A stretch of 64,000 bases of DNA from Watersipora subatra (lineage: Eukaryota; Bryozoa; Gymnolaemata; Cheilostomatida; Watersiporidae): assembly GCF_963576615.1 (NCBI RefSeq), contig NC_088717.1, forward strand, positions 36,584,802 to 36,648,801, given 5' to 3'. The notes beneath the pieces were generated by a model. The model worked only from the letters and a program-made list of their open reading frames with translations. It ran no database searches and was not told the origin of the DNA. Below are positions 33,501-48,800 of the stretch, piece after piece. How positions within the stretch are numbered: the first letter of the stretch is position 1; each line of letters opens with the position of its first letter. A program made the position numbers and the translations under genes.

Positions 33501-36500
33501 AATACCAACCCCAATATTACTATATTCAAGGTGGGCGAGCCATGAAAAGTTTGCTCTTTTTAAGCCTTATGATATATATCAACATTTTCTAGCTAAATCA
33601 CAACAATTTTGGGCTAGATCACAACATTTTTGAGCTATATTACAATTTTGGGCTATACCACAAAACATTTGGGCTATATCACAACATCTTTGGGCTATAC
33701 GCAAGTGAGATGAAATGCTTTCAAATTATGGGTATGAAAAATTTCAAAAAACTGTCTACAATAGTTACCTCATCAAGGAAATGAATGAATAAGAACTTTT
33801 GGCAAAGAAGGTTAAAAGGTACACACTATAACACAAATCCATTTCTTGAAGAGTTAATAATGATAAAAGAAGTGATATTGCTACAAACCTGTCTCTGAGC
33901 TCAGAGAATGTGTCAACGATGATACCAAAGATGATGTTCAATCCAATGGTGGTGATGATGATGAAGAATGTGAAGTCGAGTGCAAATTTGCCCATGTGCC
34001 ATTCATAGTTTTTGAATGATATATCGCTTTCCCAAAATACCTGACACGAAACAAGATTTGAGATCAACCTATTATTACCCATTCTCATAAACATACTAGT
34101 GAATGCAAAAGAACTGGTTGCAAACTTTCCTGTAAAGTTTTTTTAGTCGAGAGCATGCATGGAACAACTAACATGATATGGAAAAACAGTAAGTGATAAC
34201 CTCGCTAAAAACGCAGCACATGGCATGTGACACAAGAAGAGAAAAGCTACCAGAAACACACAATTATCATGAGATTGGAGAAAGTCTGATGAGTGAAGAC
34301 TAGCAATCACATCACTTTGGCAGGAAAGCATTGCGCAAGGAGTCGAGGAATTCAAATGAGGAGTTTACTAACTGGTCGACTTAATGTCACAAACCGTGAG
34401 CCATAGAAAAATGACAGTTTGTTGTACATATTTGTCAACAAATAATTTACCCATTAGTACAATACATAAAATACTTTCTTTAGTTAATGAATAATTGGCA
34501 TTACCTCGATATGATTTACCGATCATATGACCAAAGACAGTAGATTCGTTTACAGGCAGTAATTAGCCAATGACCAAACTATAGACCATTTTAATCATAA
34601 TTTAATTTTAATAAATTAATTTAATAAACATGTGATCACTCTAGTGCTGGGCACTACAGTGATCTAATAAAACTCGTTGAACTCACGGGTTTATCTTCTC
34701 TCGAGTAATAGAAATTTTGAGCATTCCGATCTTGGTTCGGGTTTTGACTTGCGAGTTCGGGTTTTGGTACACAGATCCGTCGAGAAGGGTGAACAAAAAC
34801 TCGGTTTATTACGACCTGCGCTCTGAGCAGGGCGTAATAGCTTGCCTGTTAACCCTACGAGCACGAATATCGGTCGATAAAAAAATAGTAAAAAATAATA
34901 AATAAATTGAATAGAATTATAATTGCATTGTAGATTTTAAGATATGCCTGATGTTTGGAAATTTTAGTCATAAAAGCCGCATCAATACCTGAAAAACTCG
35001 TTGGCCATGAAGTACTTGTGCCAAACACTACCAGATACTCAAAAAACTCGAACGAAAGGGGGCGGTTTAAACCCGTTGGCCAAGAGGTACTCGTGCCCAG
35101 CACTAAATCACTCCGTTCTTAAGCCAGCTCATCTCTTGACACCGACTTTACGGCTAGCCAATCAGATTGGGCAAGAAAAGAGCTCTTACATACTGCGCTG
35201 CAAGATCTCGTGGGGTCAAGCACTGGCCCTAAGTTTTCATGCAAAGAAAAGTTAGCCAAAACTGCAATACTTACTGAGTTACTAAACATCTGTCAACACA
35301 TACATCTACAATGTATGTATGCATCAAAAAGCTTAGCGTTTATTATATGATGTGCGCAATGATTTTAAAATTATAAACTATACTTCTATATAAGTCTTTT
35401 GCAATAAGCTCTAATATAAGTAACCTTTTTGTATATTTTATATAAGATCAACATATGAATTTCATTACACGGAATTAATAGCCACTCATGAAAGTAGTTA
35501 CAAAGGTAACGTTGTAAAAGGTGTTTTTATGTAATCACTTGATGGTGGAGATTATATTGCTAAGTTATCATACAGCCATGGCAGAGTGGTGCACCCTCAT
35601 ATGGTGCTGCAATGCTATCATGGAAACAGCTGCATCACTCTTATTCTGTGATAATTCAGCGGCACTGTTTGGAAGAAAAACGTTTATGCAATGCGCCATC
35701 TTTGTGTCATGGAAGCGGCTTTAGCAACCAATGGCGCGGCACTTGTGCGTGCATAGGTCTTGCTTTCCTTTGCTTCATATACAAATTTTTGTTATTGAAA
35801 CGCTCCAATTGATCTGTTTTACTTGAAACTTTTTAAAGATGCAGCCTTGACATAAGCGTCGCACAACCATTGCTACTATAGCGCCCTATAGAAACATGAT
35901 TTGCTTGTCCTACTTCATAGCTGTATGAAATCGTAGTCCTACTTCATAGCTGTATGAAATCGTAGTGTATGATTAATGGTATTGCATATGTTTGTCATTT
36001 TAGCTGCAGCCGAGCTATAGTTCTGCAACGTTTCATTTTATCACCTAAAAGGTATTTTTATTTGAAATTTATTAAAACTTACATTAAGGCATTTGCACAA
36101 AAATAAGACTTTGTGATAGCGCAAAGAACTAAAAGAATTTTACAGAACTTACCTCTAGTGTACTCAGTATAATGCCTCGATGCACAATGGTGACGAAGCA
36201 TTCGTACATGTTGGTACAATACATTCCGATGTCCTGGTCATGCAGATCTCTGAAGAGAGCGAAGCAGATCAGGGCGTAGATATATAGGAATACGAGACCA
36301 AGGATGAACACCCAGAGCAGCGACTGACCTGTGAAATCATATAAACCAATTTTACAGACTTTCACAAACTTAACCCTTTTGCAGGGGAAACGACCAGAAT
36401 GTCGTTTATCGGTTGCATGGGGAAACGACATTTATGTCTATTTCGGTAGACGTTTATAAAGCTGTCGCCTAGTAGCGTTAAACAAAGGATATGAACACTA

Positions 36501-39500
36501 GTAAGTTTTAAATATCATCAACAAGATATCGGTCAATGAGTTAAAATATAAAACGATTATCTGAGAGGCATTGCTTTGTGCTAAAAGCTAAACAAATCGC
36601 GCCTCCTTGGAAAAGAATAAAAATTGGAAAAACCAGTCAACATCGGCTCGGCTTTCTAAACGGTAAAATAAAAGATTACTTGATCCTGCGATCGTTAGTG
36701 ATTTTTTGTCTGATCAGAATAAAAATAATTTAAATGATAGAAGTGATGTAAACTTTTTTGGTCTTTTAATATACTTGTAACATACAGAGAAAACGATCGT
36801 TATGGTGGCTCGCACGGCTACGGTATAGCGTTTAACTCTACCGAAAAAAAATGCTTCCAAGCATTTTATACAGGGACAATTGCTCATGGTTGTATTTTTT
36901 TTGAGTAGTACATATGTGAATGAATGTATATGTACAAAAATTTATGTTCATAGAAATAAGTTTAAGATTTGAGCTATGCATGTTCATAAAATATCAATTT
37001 TATTGTATTTTCGAAAATAAATTACATGAGTTTCGGTTGTTTTTGGGGGCTTATACCTAGTCAAAGGGTTAACTCATACTTCGATAGCAGCGTATTGAAG
37101 TATGAGTTAAGTATCTGTTTCACGCTCTGTATGTACAATTTGACTGACATCGATAATCATCAACAAAATAATGTTTTTTATTACTATTTTTATTATTATT
37201 ATTAATCCCCAAAGAAAGAAAACGAAACAAATGAAAATACAGAAATCAGGAATTGTTAAGTGAATTGAGTAAAAGTTTTGTGAAAGTTGGTAATAATCTA
37301 ACAGCATTGCGAGGGAGTAGGAATTTTGAAAAGAAGGTTGTATATTATGCCACAAGTTGACATGAGATTGCTTGCCATGAGTTCAACTTTAAAAACAAGA
37401 AACAGAGAAAAAATACCTTATGCAACTCCAAAAGGTTAAAATATTTGTAATTTATAAAATGCATACCAACACGTTCCAATAGCTTCAGGAGTTAATGAAT
37501 AGAGTTAATTTATGGTTATTTTAAAGGGTTTGAGAAATATTTGAATTCTTTATATACCATGTTTTTTAAGTTGTCATTTAGATACCAAGTCATTCATCCG
37601 AGTTGTCGTTAAGCGAGCCCATTGTGCAGTGATCTAAATCCATGCTAATATATACGTGGTATTGCTTTCTTAATATGTAGCGACCTAATTTTTAGTTTGC
37701 CAATCAGCTATAGTATGTTGTTTTGCTCATACGCAATATTTAACTTGAATGTTACATATCCACTTTTGTATGGCTACATTCACACAAAGCTTATCTTTTG
37801 AGAGATCTGAGAAGATGTTTCCTATATGTTCTTACCATTTCTTGTTATAGCCATCATGACTCTCTTGAGGAGCTGGTTGTTGTTAGTTATATGTAAGAGA
37901 TGGAATGCAAAAAAGTAGCCATAGTAGACGGTCCCAAGAATAGAGAAAGTCAGGAAAAGCTGAAAAAAAAGGAACAGCCGATGACTCATGAATTGTAGCC
38001 GGTTCAACAGTTTCTACTTCTTTTATTATTTCGAAGTATGTCAAACAGAACTTTCAATGCTTCTATTAATTGTTTTATATGTCATATAACACAATTTTAC
38101 CACGATTGTATATCGAGCTGATGCAAATGTTCAAAATGAGCTGAATAGGAAAGTGAACTTTATTCGAGCAAAAAAGTTACATTATTAAAGTCTTGAAATT
38201 ACCAAGTAGTAAAGAGTCTTGGAAGAGAAGAATTGTACTTGCAGATGAGATTCAGGTTCATCATCTTCATCTCTCTCTGTCTCCTCCTTCTTACTCGGTC
38301 TGCGTTGACAATGGACAAGTAGTTATTATTACATTCTCAGCTAAGCATTGAAATTCCTTTAAAACCAATTTTGACGAAATAGTTTTACACCATGGTTCAA
38401 ACGTTGAGTGATACAATTATAAATGCATCACTGTTACTGTTACTGCCTTCTCTATGCATACAATCAATACTTCAGCATATATCTATGTATTTATGTATAT
38501 AAACCTTTGTTTATATTTTATGTTCTGTCGGTTCTTGTGTAAAGTTATAGCTATTAAAAGCTAGCAATAAAAAATCTACTTGGTGGTGGGATTGAACTTT
38601 CAATCTCCAGATCTGCTGACAGTATTTAATCAATACACTACATTGTCTAACCAGATATACTATAAATAAATTGTGAATATATTCATTCCAATCTTTCATA
38701 GCTTTATGCTTCACCTAACATCACGCTAAAATTGTTGGCCAGAAAAAAAGGCTGAAACTCACATGGGCAGCAAGATTATTGCAATCAATAAAGAGCTGTA
38801 GTAGGTACTGAATCCGACACAGTATGAATTAAACAAGAATAAGCAAATAAGCACAGTACACAGAAATAAACACAGTACACAGAAATAAACGCAGTACATA
38901 GAAATAAACACAGTACACAGAAATAAACGCAGTACACAGAAATAAACGCAGTACACAGAAATAAACGCAGTACACAGAAATGAACACAGTACACAGAAAT
39001 AAACACAGTACACAGAAATAAATGCAGTACACAGAAATGAACACAGTACACAGAAATAAACGCAGTACATAGAAATAAACACAGTACACAGAAATAAACG
39101 CAGTACACAGAAATGAACACAGTACACAGAAATAAACGCAGTACACAGAAATGAACACAGTACACAGAAATAAACGCAGTACACAGAAATAAACGCAGTA
39201 CATAGAAATAAACACAGTACACAGAAATAAACACAGTACATAGAAATAAACACAGTACACAGAAATAAACGCAGTACACAGAAATGAACACAGTACACAT
39301 AAATAAACGCAGTACATAGAAATAAACACAGTACACAGAAATAAACGCAGTACACAGAAATAAACGCAGTACACAGAAATAAACGCAGTACACAGAAATA
39401 AACGCAGTACATAGAAATAAACACAGTACACAGAAATAAACACAGTACATAGAAATAAACACAGTACACAGAAATGAACACAGTACACATAAATAAACGC

Positions 39501-39646
39501 AGTACACAGAAATAAACGCAGTACACAGAAAGAAACAAACACCTTTGCTTGAAAGTTAGAATGGTAAATGTTGAATATGTTGATTAAAAGTAAATTTTCT
39601 GTACAAAAATTTTTTTATTACTCGTGCAACGCTGGGCATTCACCTA

Positions 39647-39708
<62 letters not shown>

Positions 39709-39807
39709 AAGATCTTGAGGCGAGTGCTCAAACTCCAAGGTATCTGGTAGGAGACCCGAGTTAGAGCAGAATTTACCACCCATACGGTGTATTCGGGGTG
39801 AGGAAAC

Positions 39808-39843
<36 letters not shown>

Positions 39844-42800
39844 TATACTGTCAGGGTAATAATTATTTAAAAGATAGTTACTTAGGTAAAGCTAGTAGAG
39901 CATGCTCAACATGAAGTATGGAGCTAAATTTATAATTAGTTTGAAGAATGTGTACTTAGTTGTTAGCTACTGTCAGTTTCAAAGATGTAGTATATCCTCA
40001 CATCAGGATGGATTTTAAGACAAAACTTTATTAGCTCCATGCTTTCTGTTGAACTTTATTACCTTTATCATAAAATAATTCTTCACTTTTTAATTTGTGA
40101 ACTATTTATATCAACCTTTACATTTATGTATGTATATATCTACTAGCAGAATGCCCGGAGTTGCACGGGTAACAAAGAACGGCTTACAAATAGTGGCAAA
40201 CAATGTAGTTGCTATTGGATGAGTTTCTTTACCCAATGATTTTGAGTAACTTAAGCTAGTAACTTAAGCTAGCTTAAATCTTCACAACAAAAGGACCTGT
40301 GCTTATAATAGTGCCTATAATCGTTACGTTACGCGTCATGGTTTATGATGCAATCACGATCTTCAAGCGTGCTAGTAGTAACCAATAGTATTTTTGCAAG
40401 CACTTTAAGTGTGCATATTTTAACCAGTGTGATAAGTATGTGCACATATATTCTATAATATGGCACATAGGCCATGTGGTGTAATGGAAAGCACACCTTT
40501 CTGCAGAACTGGGGGTTTCCGAGTTCAGTTCCAGGACAAAGTGTTTTTTTATTCCTAAAACCTGATCGCTATAACTGGACACACAAATGACAGACAAACA
40601 CATTTGTATATAAAGATATCTATAGATATCTATATGCTATATATAGGCCTACTCAAATGTTATACTTGAAGTTATACCTAATTGACAACATCATAGAGAT
40701 TAAACTGGTAATTAGCGATTTACTTTAAAATTGTCTGTGTAGTGCCAATGCTTTTCTTTTTCCTGTTTTTTAATAGTTTCTAACACAAGCTCACAAGAAA
40801 ACCTATCTGTAATTTTGATCAACTGCTTCAAGCGACACCTCAACTTGAAGCTGGTTATTTTAAGAGCACACTTAAAAGGTCTTGAGGTACTTGAAATGCA
40901 GTATTTAGTTCACTGTTTATCCTAGTATCGATTCTAAACTAGGATTTATACTCTTTTGATGGTATGTACAAAGTTTTAACTAATTATATTGTCTGTATAC
41001 AGTCATTCAGCTTTCAAAATCAACTCAATCAATCAACTCAATCAATTCAATCAATTGTTTTAACAATTACTATAATAAGAGAGTCCATCTGTAGCCATTC
41101 TAAAGGTTTTAAAAAAACTTTTCCACGCAACTAACAAACCCAGATATTTGGATTAACAACCACGCATGCCAACCACTGCACCACTTGACCAACTTTACAC
41201 ATTCAAGAATAATTGTGCACATAGCTATTACACATGACAATTTCTCACGGAACTACCAGCACTTTAGTTACTATAGACATTGAAGCAAAGTTTGAAACAC
41301 TTCGCTTATTTTAGTGGAAAACAATCTTAAAGCATGTTTTGAATGAGAAACTGGGACTTTGAAGGGCAACACTTTTTTTGTTTTTTTGTACAGGAACTAT
41401 TCGCTCACCTGAAAAACTGTTTGATAGAAGTACGAGTCGGGAACTTTGGGTGGTTGCTGAGAAAGAAACTGATCACGATACACAAGGACAAAACATTGTG
41501 GATTCCTCCCAAAACGTAGGTGATCAGAGCCTCGAGTGTGATGCCACCAATCATAGGAGGGAACCCGTTCAGTTCTGAACGATAACGAGGTCTTGCCCTA
41601 CAAACAAGGTAGCCATTATGTTTGCTCAAAACATAGCAAAAACAACAGTAGAGAATAAATAAAATAAATGTCATGTACAAAAGTATTAATTATAACGCCC
41701 AATAATTTTTCATTTACTTGAACTTTAGAACTCAATAAGCCCAATGTAGTCAACTTAAACAAGTTATATATAGTATAATTTTAATCTTAAAATTGTACTC
41801 TTTTCTGTGATGTCATTGAGTTGTTTGTGAGTTAGAATTTATTCCTCATAATTAAATAATACCCTCAGGCAATGAGATCTGCTCTAGATTAATGAAACAT
41901 GAGTGATGAGTTAACTTCTTTAAAATTTTCTTAAATGATCGACATTTCTACTTCCCTAGCAGTACACATTCAGTTATTTTTGACAGTTTTATCAAAATAA
42001 GTCAAATAATCAAATTAGTTTTAACTTGTTTATCAAAACAGCATTTAGTCAAGAATATAACTATTCAACACCACTTAGCAACGTGACAGCTAGAGTATAG
42101 TTTGTACAAACTAGTAAATAAGAAGAGATAGAAAAGATTCTGAACACTAAAATGATACCAAGTTTTTGTAGTCTTGTGCTGTTTTTAAGACAAATTACAA
42201 CTGGTTATATATATTTATGAAATACTAAATTATTGTAGGTGATCCTATAGTTGTCACATGACCGTATATGTGATTTCTTGCTTCCAGCTCATCAGCGATT
42301 ATGTGAAAACTGGAGTTACAGAAATATTACAAGCTGTTATAATACAGAATCTCTAATGACAACTGTTGCAGGTACTTACGCAGTGAAGGTTGAGTTGTCA
42401 TTGTACATATAGAGCATTTCTCCAGGTGCTTCAATTTCAGCTGGATCGATCCAAGTAGCCAATATTAAAACGGCAATCAGAAATGTGATCAGAATGATTG
42501 CCATGTCCAGCCAGAAACTACAATAACAATAATTTTATTGCAAAGTGCTTGTGTTTTAGTTGTAACTCTCCGTAAATAAGCTCTGGTTTATTGTCTATTA
42601 CGCACGCTTATGACAAAACATGATGCGTTATTGAAAAGGTCTGAGGCTAATTGCGCAAGCATCTCAACCAGACTTGGACAAAGCCACAGGAAGTTAAAGC
42701 AGTACAAAATAAAATAAAGTGAATTGTTATTGCACAATGAAACTAGAGAGTGCTTATCTAAAAGTTTTTACAAGCAATGGTGAGACTTAGTAATATTCAA

Positions 42801-45800
42801 CATACTCAAATTTCTTTCATATTGTTATTGGCGCACTCACCCGCTTTTAACAAAAAAACGCGACACTGGGTTGGCTAGAATTCTTTTTTGGTACTTAATG
42901 TCTTCCATGATAGCTTTAGACCAGTCCAGAAACTCCCTCAATTTGTTGGTGGGAGAAGACCTGTCCACCTCATAATTGAACCGGTCTTTGATTTCCTCTC
43001 GCAAAACAGTCTGCAAGCAGAGGTAAATAATTAAAACCAAGAAAGTAAGTTAACGATGGAGATATGTGCTTATGTTTGGTTCTTTCCATTTGTTCTATTT
43101 CTTCATGGAGAAGCTTATTGGGCCTACAACCAAGATGGCTGACAGAAGACATTTTTATAAATAAACTTCAACAGTTATTTGCGATCACTTCAACATACAA
43201 GTTTCCCAACTTGCAAAAGCTAAATTTGAGCACATATTTGACTTTACACCCAAACTAATTTCTGGCCTCCAACGTTCGGTGTTTCTTCAAACATTGTAGT
43301 TTCCTAAATGAATTGGAGGAAACCAAAAAAGCTAGAAAGAAAACAAAAACTTTTAAAATAATAAAGATTGTACAATTTAAGTTTACGTATATATTACCTA
43401 GTCACTGTTAGAGTATGCTATATAATTAGAATATTTCAATCTCGACTTCGATTTCCAAACCTACAAATTGCCGAACCTTTTAAATTATCAATACAAACCA
43501 CTTTTTATTGATTATTATTAACTTATCTTTTGACATCTAATTTAAATTTTATATTTATATTCACATCTTAACTAACTTCAAACTTCTTTCTTTTTGGCAG
43601 CTCAGCAGTTAAAAATAAAAATTGCCAAAATTTGAAGCAAAATGTAAACCCTGACAAAAAGAAAAAATATACATAAATTAGCTTAACCTCTGCCTAGTTT
43701 AAACTAGCATAGAATTAAGCCATTTATTCTATAACTACTTTTACTTCCAAACCTACACTTCCATCAAAGTGTATCTAAATCAATGTTTCTACAAAAACCC
43801 TTTTTCGAATATAATTCAGTTTTTTCCTCTTTTGTTTTTTGTCCTTTTATGTAATGCATTAATTTATAGTTATATGCTATGTCTGAGTCCAGTGACAAGA
43901 GAACAAGTGTGTCAGAGTGTATCTGCTCACCCTGTCGCGAACATGGAAGTAAGTCTTTTGAAGCTGGTCGTCCTTCAGTACCTCTATAGACATGGTTCCA
44001 CCATCGAAGAACTTCCATGCCGTCTCAAGAAATCCTGGTTTCTCTGTCCAACATGAGTCAACTCGCTTTCTCATGGCTAGAGACAAAATCATTTGCCTTT
44101 ATTAGATTATAATAAAACTAAACTTATCTATCAAAGGAGGCAAGGCAGTATTGAAATGTTGAGAGATAACCGACCGGTTTTAAAAAGAAGGTATAGCTTT
44201 ATTCATATTAGTACTCTGGCAGTCTAGTGCGCTGTGAGAGATCATCATGAGCAATACGTATACGAAGAATTATCCATAGAGTTGTTAGGGTTCTGAACTT
44301 CTGATCGGAGTCATTGTTTTTGAATCTGACAACCTGGGTTTGATTACCATGCGGGGCAAATCTTTTTATTGCTATTAACAATACTTCAGACAGACGGACA
44401 AACACTGCTCTTATAGACTACTACTGAATGCCCAGCGTTGCACGGGTAATAAAATAATTACCCAATGAATTTAACTAACTTACCTCGTAAGCCAATGAAG
44501 AAAAGCTTACCTTTACTAAAACGATTGCCGGCTTTGCGGCAGCATAATAATCGTTTCATTACATATAGCTGTCAACCATGCTAATTAATGACCCCAAATG
44601 GTTTAAACTAATTAATGACCCCAAATGCTTTGAACGAGAGATTAAAGAGAGTATTTTAATCGAGAGTATTTTAATTGATGTAATGAATATCATGACAACC
44701 ATTCATCGCTACAGTCAGTTGAACAATTGTAGTGGTTTAATCGCTGTAATAAATATCATGACAACCATTCATCGCTACAGTCAGTTGAACAATTGTAGTG
44801 GTTTAATCGCTGTAATAAATATCATGACAACCATTCATCACTACAGTCAGTTGAACAATTGTAGTGGTTTAATCGCTGTAATAAATATCATGACAACCAT
44901 TCATCGCTACAGTCAGTTGAACAATTGTAGCGGTTTAATCGCTGGTGTCCAGACTTGGACTTTTTATAATCAAATCTAGCGCTGTGTAGATTTTTCATTG
45001 CTAAATTTCAATCGCTATAACTTGACACAAGGTTAACAAACAAAAAGACAAACACTGAGATCTTTAAATATAGATTGGGGCAAGTGTTACATTGGTGGTC
45101 TAAGAAGCTGAATTTCAATTTTGAATCAGGTACAGTGCAATATTTTTGGCCACCCACCTACTGGGGCTTCGAACAGATGGATGGCTTTTATGTATTATAG
45201 TATTATTATACTATAATATAATACAGACGGACGGCTCTTATTATACTATAGATGAAGACAAGTAACCTGGCAGTTTTGTGCACTGTTAAAGATCGTCAAG
45301 TGAGTTGATAAAGTACTGAGAATAAGTATGTGCATAATTATTCAGCAGTGTTTATTGCGGCTGACTGGTGCAGATGTTACTGAGTCGGAGGATGAAGTCA
45401 AATGCTGTGAGTTCGAATCCTGTATGATGCAATCTTTTTTCACTCAAACCTGCCACGGTGCTGACCTGACTGACACGGTGTTTATCATAGCAAAAATTGT
45501 AATACAATACTTTCCAATCAAGGCAATGTTAGTATTAGGCTGCCATATACAACCAAATGTTTTTTACATTAATGGTTCATTAAAAAATTTTCAAGGTGAA
45601 CAATCATGACACTCATCAAACCATACAGCCAAATGTTATTTGTACACCTCATCCACTCTGTAGATACACACCTGTCAGACACTGTCAAGTCGGTTTAACA
45701 AGCATTTCATTAGAAGAAACAAGCAGCCTACTGCAGAGTTAACCAATGATAAATATGACAGAATAGCTTAACACTGAAGCACTAGTATGTGAATGGGTTC

Positions 45801-48800
45801 AACATGCACATCCATATAATTTCAAACCAGCTAAATCATTTAATTATGCAGTCGATTATTTATTATACTGACCCTTCATGTCCGCTTCTGGCTCAATATC
45901 CTCATATCTTCTAAGGAGATGGTAGTAACCAAAAGCTACTTGAGTTATCTTCTCATAATGTTCCGAGTGCTTGCGCTGACACATCTGATCATAGAGCGAA
46001 AGCACCACGTCTTGTATGGTGTCTAAATCTAGCGTATCCATTACTTCCTGTAGTATCAATGGCTCGATTAGACGACAGCAAATGAGAGATCGACAGATTG
46101 GTGTAATCTACTGCTACGTAATGTTCGATACATTTGCCAGACACCCAGAGAGTTAAACATTGAAAGCTCGCAAGTAAAAACTCCAACTTTAACTAGTCTT
46201 GTCTGAACATCAAGTATTTAATTCCTACCAGAAAAACCGTAGATTATGACTAAAAAGCCATTAAATAAACTTTTTTAAAGTTATGCTAATCTGTACTTTG
46301 AGTATTAAAACTTAAAAAAAAAAACCTTTGACAGTCAATAAAAACACTGCTGATTTTTGAAAAAATCCATAAAATCAGGTGTCGCTTTACAATTAGATAC
46401 ATTTGAATGTTTTTCTGCTATTTATTAAATCACGGATGTATACAGCAGTTATACAAATAATTATGCAACAAAATGTTAGTGAGAATAAAGTTTTCAAAAT
46501 AATTTATTTTGTGTCCGCTACGCTCATGTATTTTGCACAATATGAAGACAATGATAAAACAAGGAAACTTTTATGGTATTTTTAGTTAACATACACTAAA
46601 AATAACATTTACTATTTTATCTCCAACTTTGAATAACAATACAAAAGGCTAGTTATAAAATGTTTATTAAAACCTAAGTATAAAACGCTAAAAGCAGCTA
46701 CTTCATTTAATTTCAAACTAGAGCCTTCATATTAGCTGGGTTAGCAAGGCATCTACAATGATGTGTGAGCATTGCATAGATGAGAGTTATGTTATCATTG
46801 TATCCCGTTACCATGATGACTACATACAGGGCTACATACATATACCTACTTTCTGTTGGTATTCACTTATTCTATCTGTCTACAAATTAGAGGCAGCAAA
46901 ACAGCTATTAGCAAAATGATCACAAACAACTTATCACTATAGAGAAGCCACATGATGTCATCTCAGCCTGTCATACTATGTACGTAATACTTTAATATGT
47001 ATACGGTTGCTCTATTGCTCATATCATACTGGTCGGTGTATTTACAACGTTGATATGCGAACAATACACTTCTTGTAAAATAAAATACAAAAAAAATTTT
47101 AACTTGATGAACGCTACACATTTTTTGGTATATTTTATACTTATTATCTGATATATGAGTCTGGAGTTTTCTCCTCCATGCCGTATACTTAACTTAATAT
47201 ACATAAATTTCTCACTTGATACACCCTACATTTTTAGATACATTTTACACTTATTATCTGATATATGCATCTGGAGTTTTCTGCTCTATGTAGTATTACT
47301 TCCCATGGTGATGCCGTACAACCCTCTTCAATACACACAATACTCACAAATATACAATCATCTTAGGAGTACATCACACTTTTTTTACGTATTATATTTT
47401 GACTGATGCACATTTATGTAGGTTTCAGTTATTACTAAACATACAAACCAGAACAAAATACATCAAGCCAAAGTACATGCTTTGACTTTTCAATCCATTG
47501 ATAACAACAGAAACAATTTCTATGCACAGTAGTTAGCTACTAAATAAAAATATCACTAGAAGCTCAACTGGAACTGGTATTCAAGCATGCTGGTTAAGAA
47601 AAGTAATGCGTAGAACGTGCAATGACAACAAATTTACAAAAAGGTTTTCTCATGCTATGTTGAATCTAGTACCTGAACTGAGCATAGACGCAACCTGATA
47701 AATTCATGCCCTGGGACACTCTTCGGCTGCTATTCAAAACAACAGCATCAAATTGACAAAACTTTATACCAAATTAATGCCCTGGAACACTCTTCGACTG
47801 ATATTCAAAACAACAGCAACAAGTTGACAACATTTTATATCCAATTTCTGTAAACGTTTTTTATTGAAGTACACTGGAATTGTGCTAAGAGGTGAAATGT
47901 GTGTTAACCCAAATCAGAAAGCGTTAAATTGTCTTTTCGGTAATAAGATAACTCTACTTCTTCCATTTGAAGGCATAAAAACGTAACTTGGTAGTTAGAT
48001 TGTAAGCGCTTATTATAATCAGTATGGCTGCTGGAGGTATCCAAGATTTAGTTATGCTAAGGTTCCTCATTATAACACTCGCGTACAAAGAACAGTTCAA
48101 GGTTCAGATTTTTTACAAGAATCTAAGAGAAAAGACACAACGACTATAAACATGTAAAAAGTAGTTAAGTTAGCAATGTTCTATTGTTATACAACAATTT
48201 TAATAAAAGTTGAGCAAGCCATAATTTTAGACATTTGCAGCTTCAAATTACACAAAAAGAAATTTTTGGAAGGATTGGCACAAATGTTAACCGTAAACAG
48301 CTGGCACTCAGGAAAAGGATGCAGAACACCCACACGTATAATAAAATATTAGTGAGCATACCAACCTCTGATGTCACTAGTTTCTTCTGGCATGAAAAGA
48401 AAAAGAGCAAGATGAAGCCTCAATTCAAGATGGCGGATGGCATAAAGCCAAAACTAGAACATTTCAGCCATTACAACTTGTATAAAAATGGAAACAATAT
48501 TGTTTTATAATCTTTTGCTTACCTTTTTTAAATTCTTGAAACATAATAATAATTATTATCTTATTCTATTTTAAAACCCATAGAACAATTATTATTATCA
48601 TTATATTATTCTAATTATTGCTATTATTTTCCCTCTAAGGCATCCATATATTTACAATCAGGCAGCATATTGTTACTTACATACACATCTATGCATGTAC
48701 CTTGTATTCAAGTAATCATATCTTACAGAATAAATAAAATAATCCGTCTTACCTTGCTAGAGTCTTTCGCACTTCTATTTTCCTCACACATGGCCTTGAC

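Noticed and set aside
38203..38238. Earlier donor GTACAA for IP3R-like exon 18
   Set aside because: It also keeps frame, but the longer version adds FFSSKTLYYL, which reads continuously into the membrane segment of exon 19; the longer exon is preferred though alternative use is possible.
38759..39542. Three overlapping minus-strand open frames of 237-259 codons
   Set aside because: All three lie in a 19-bp minisatellite. A stop-free unit whose length is not a multiple of three opens every frame; the Cys/Phe/Val-rich product is an artefact.
44578..44979. 133-codon open frame with a 22-residue repeat
   Set aside because: Created by a 66-bp tandem expansion inside a family R repeat; the length is a multiple of three, so the frame persists by chance.
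45328..45609. 93-codon open frame on the plus strand
   Set aside because: It overlaps a SINE B-family copy with a tRNA-like promoter; no domain recognised.
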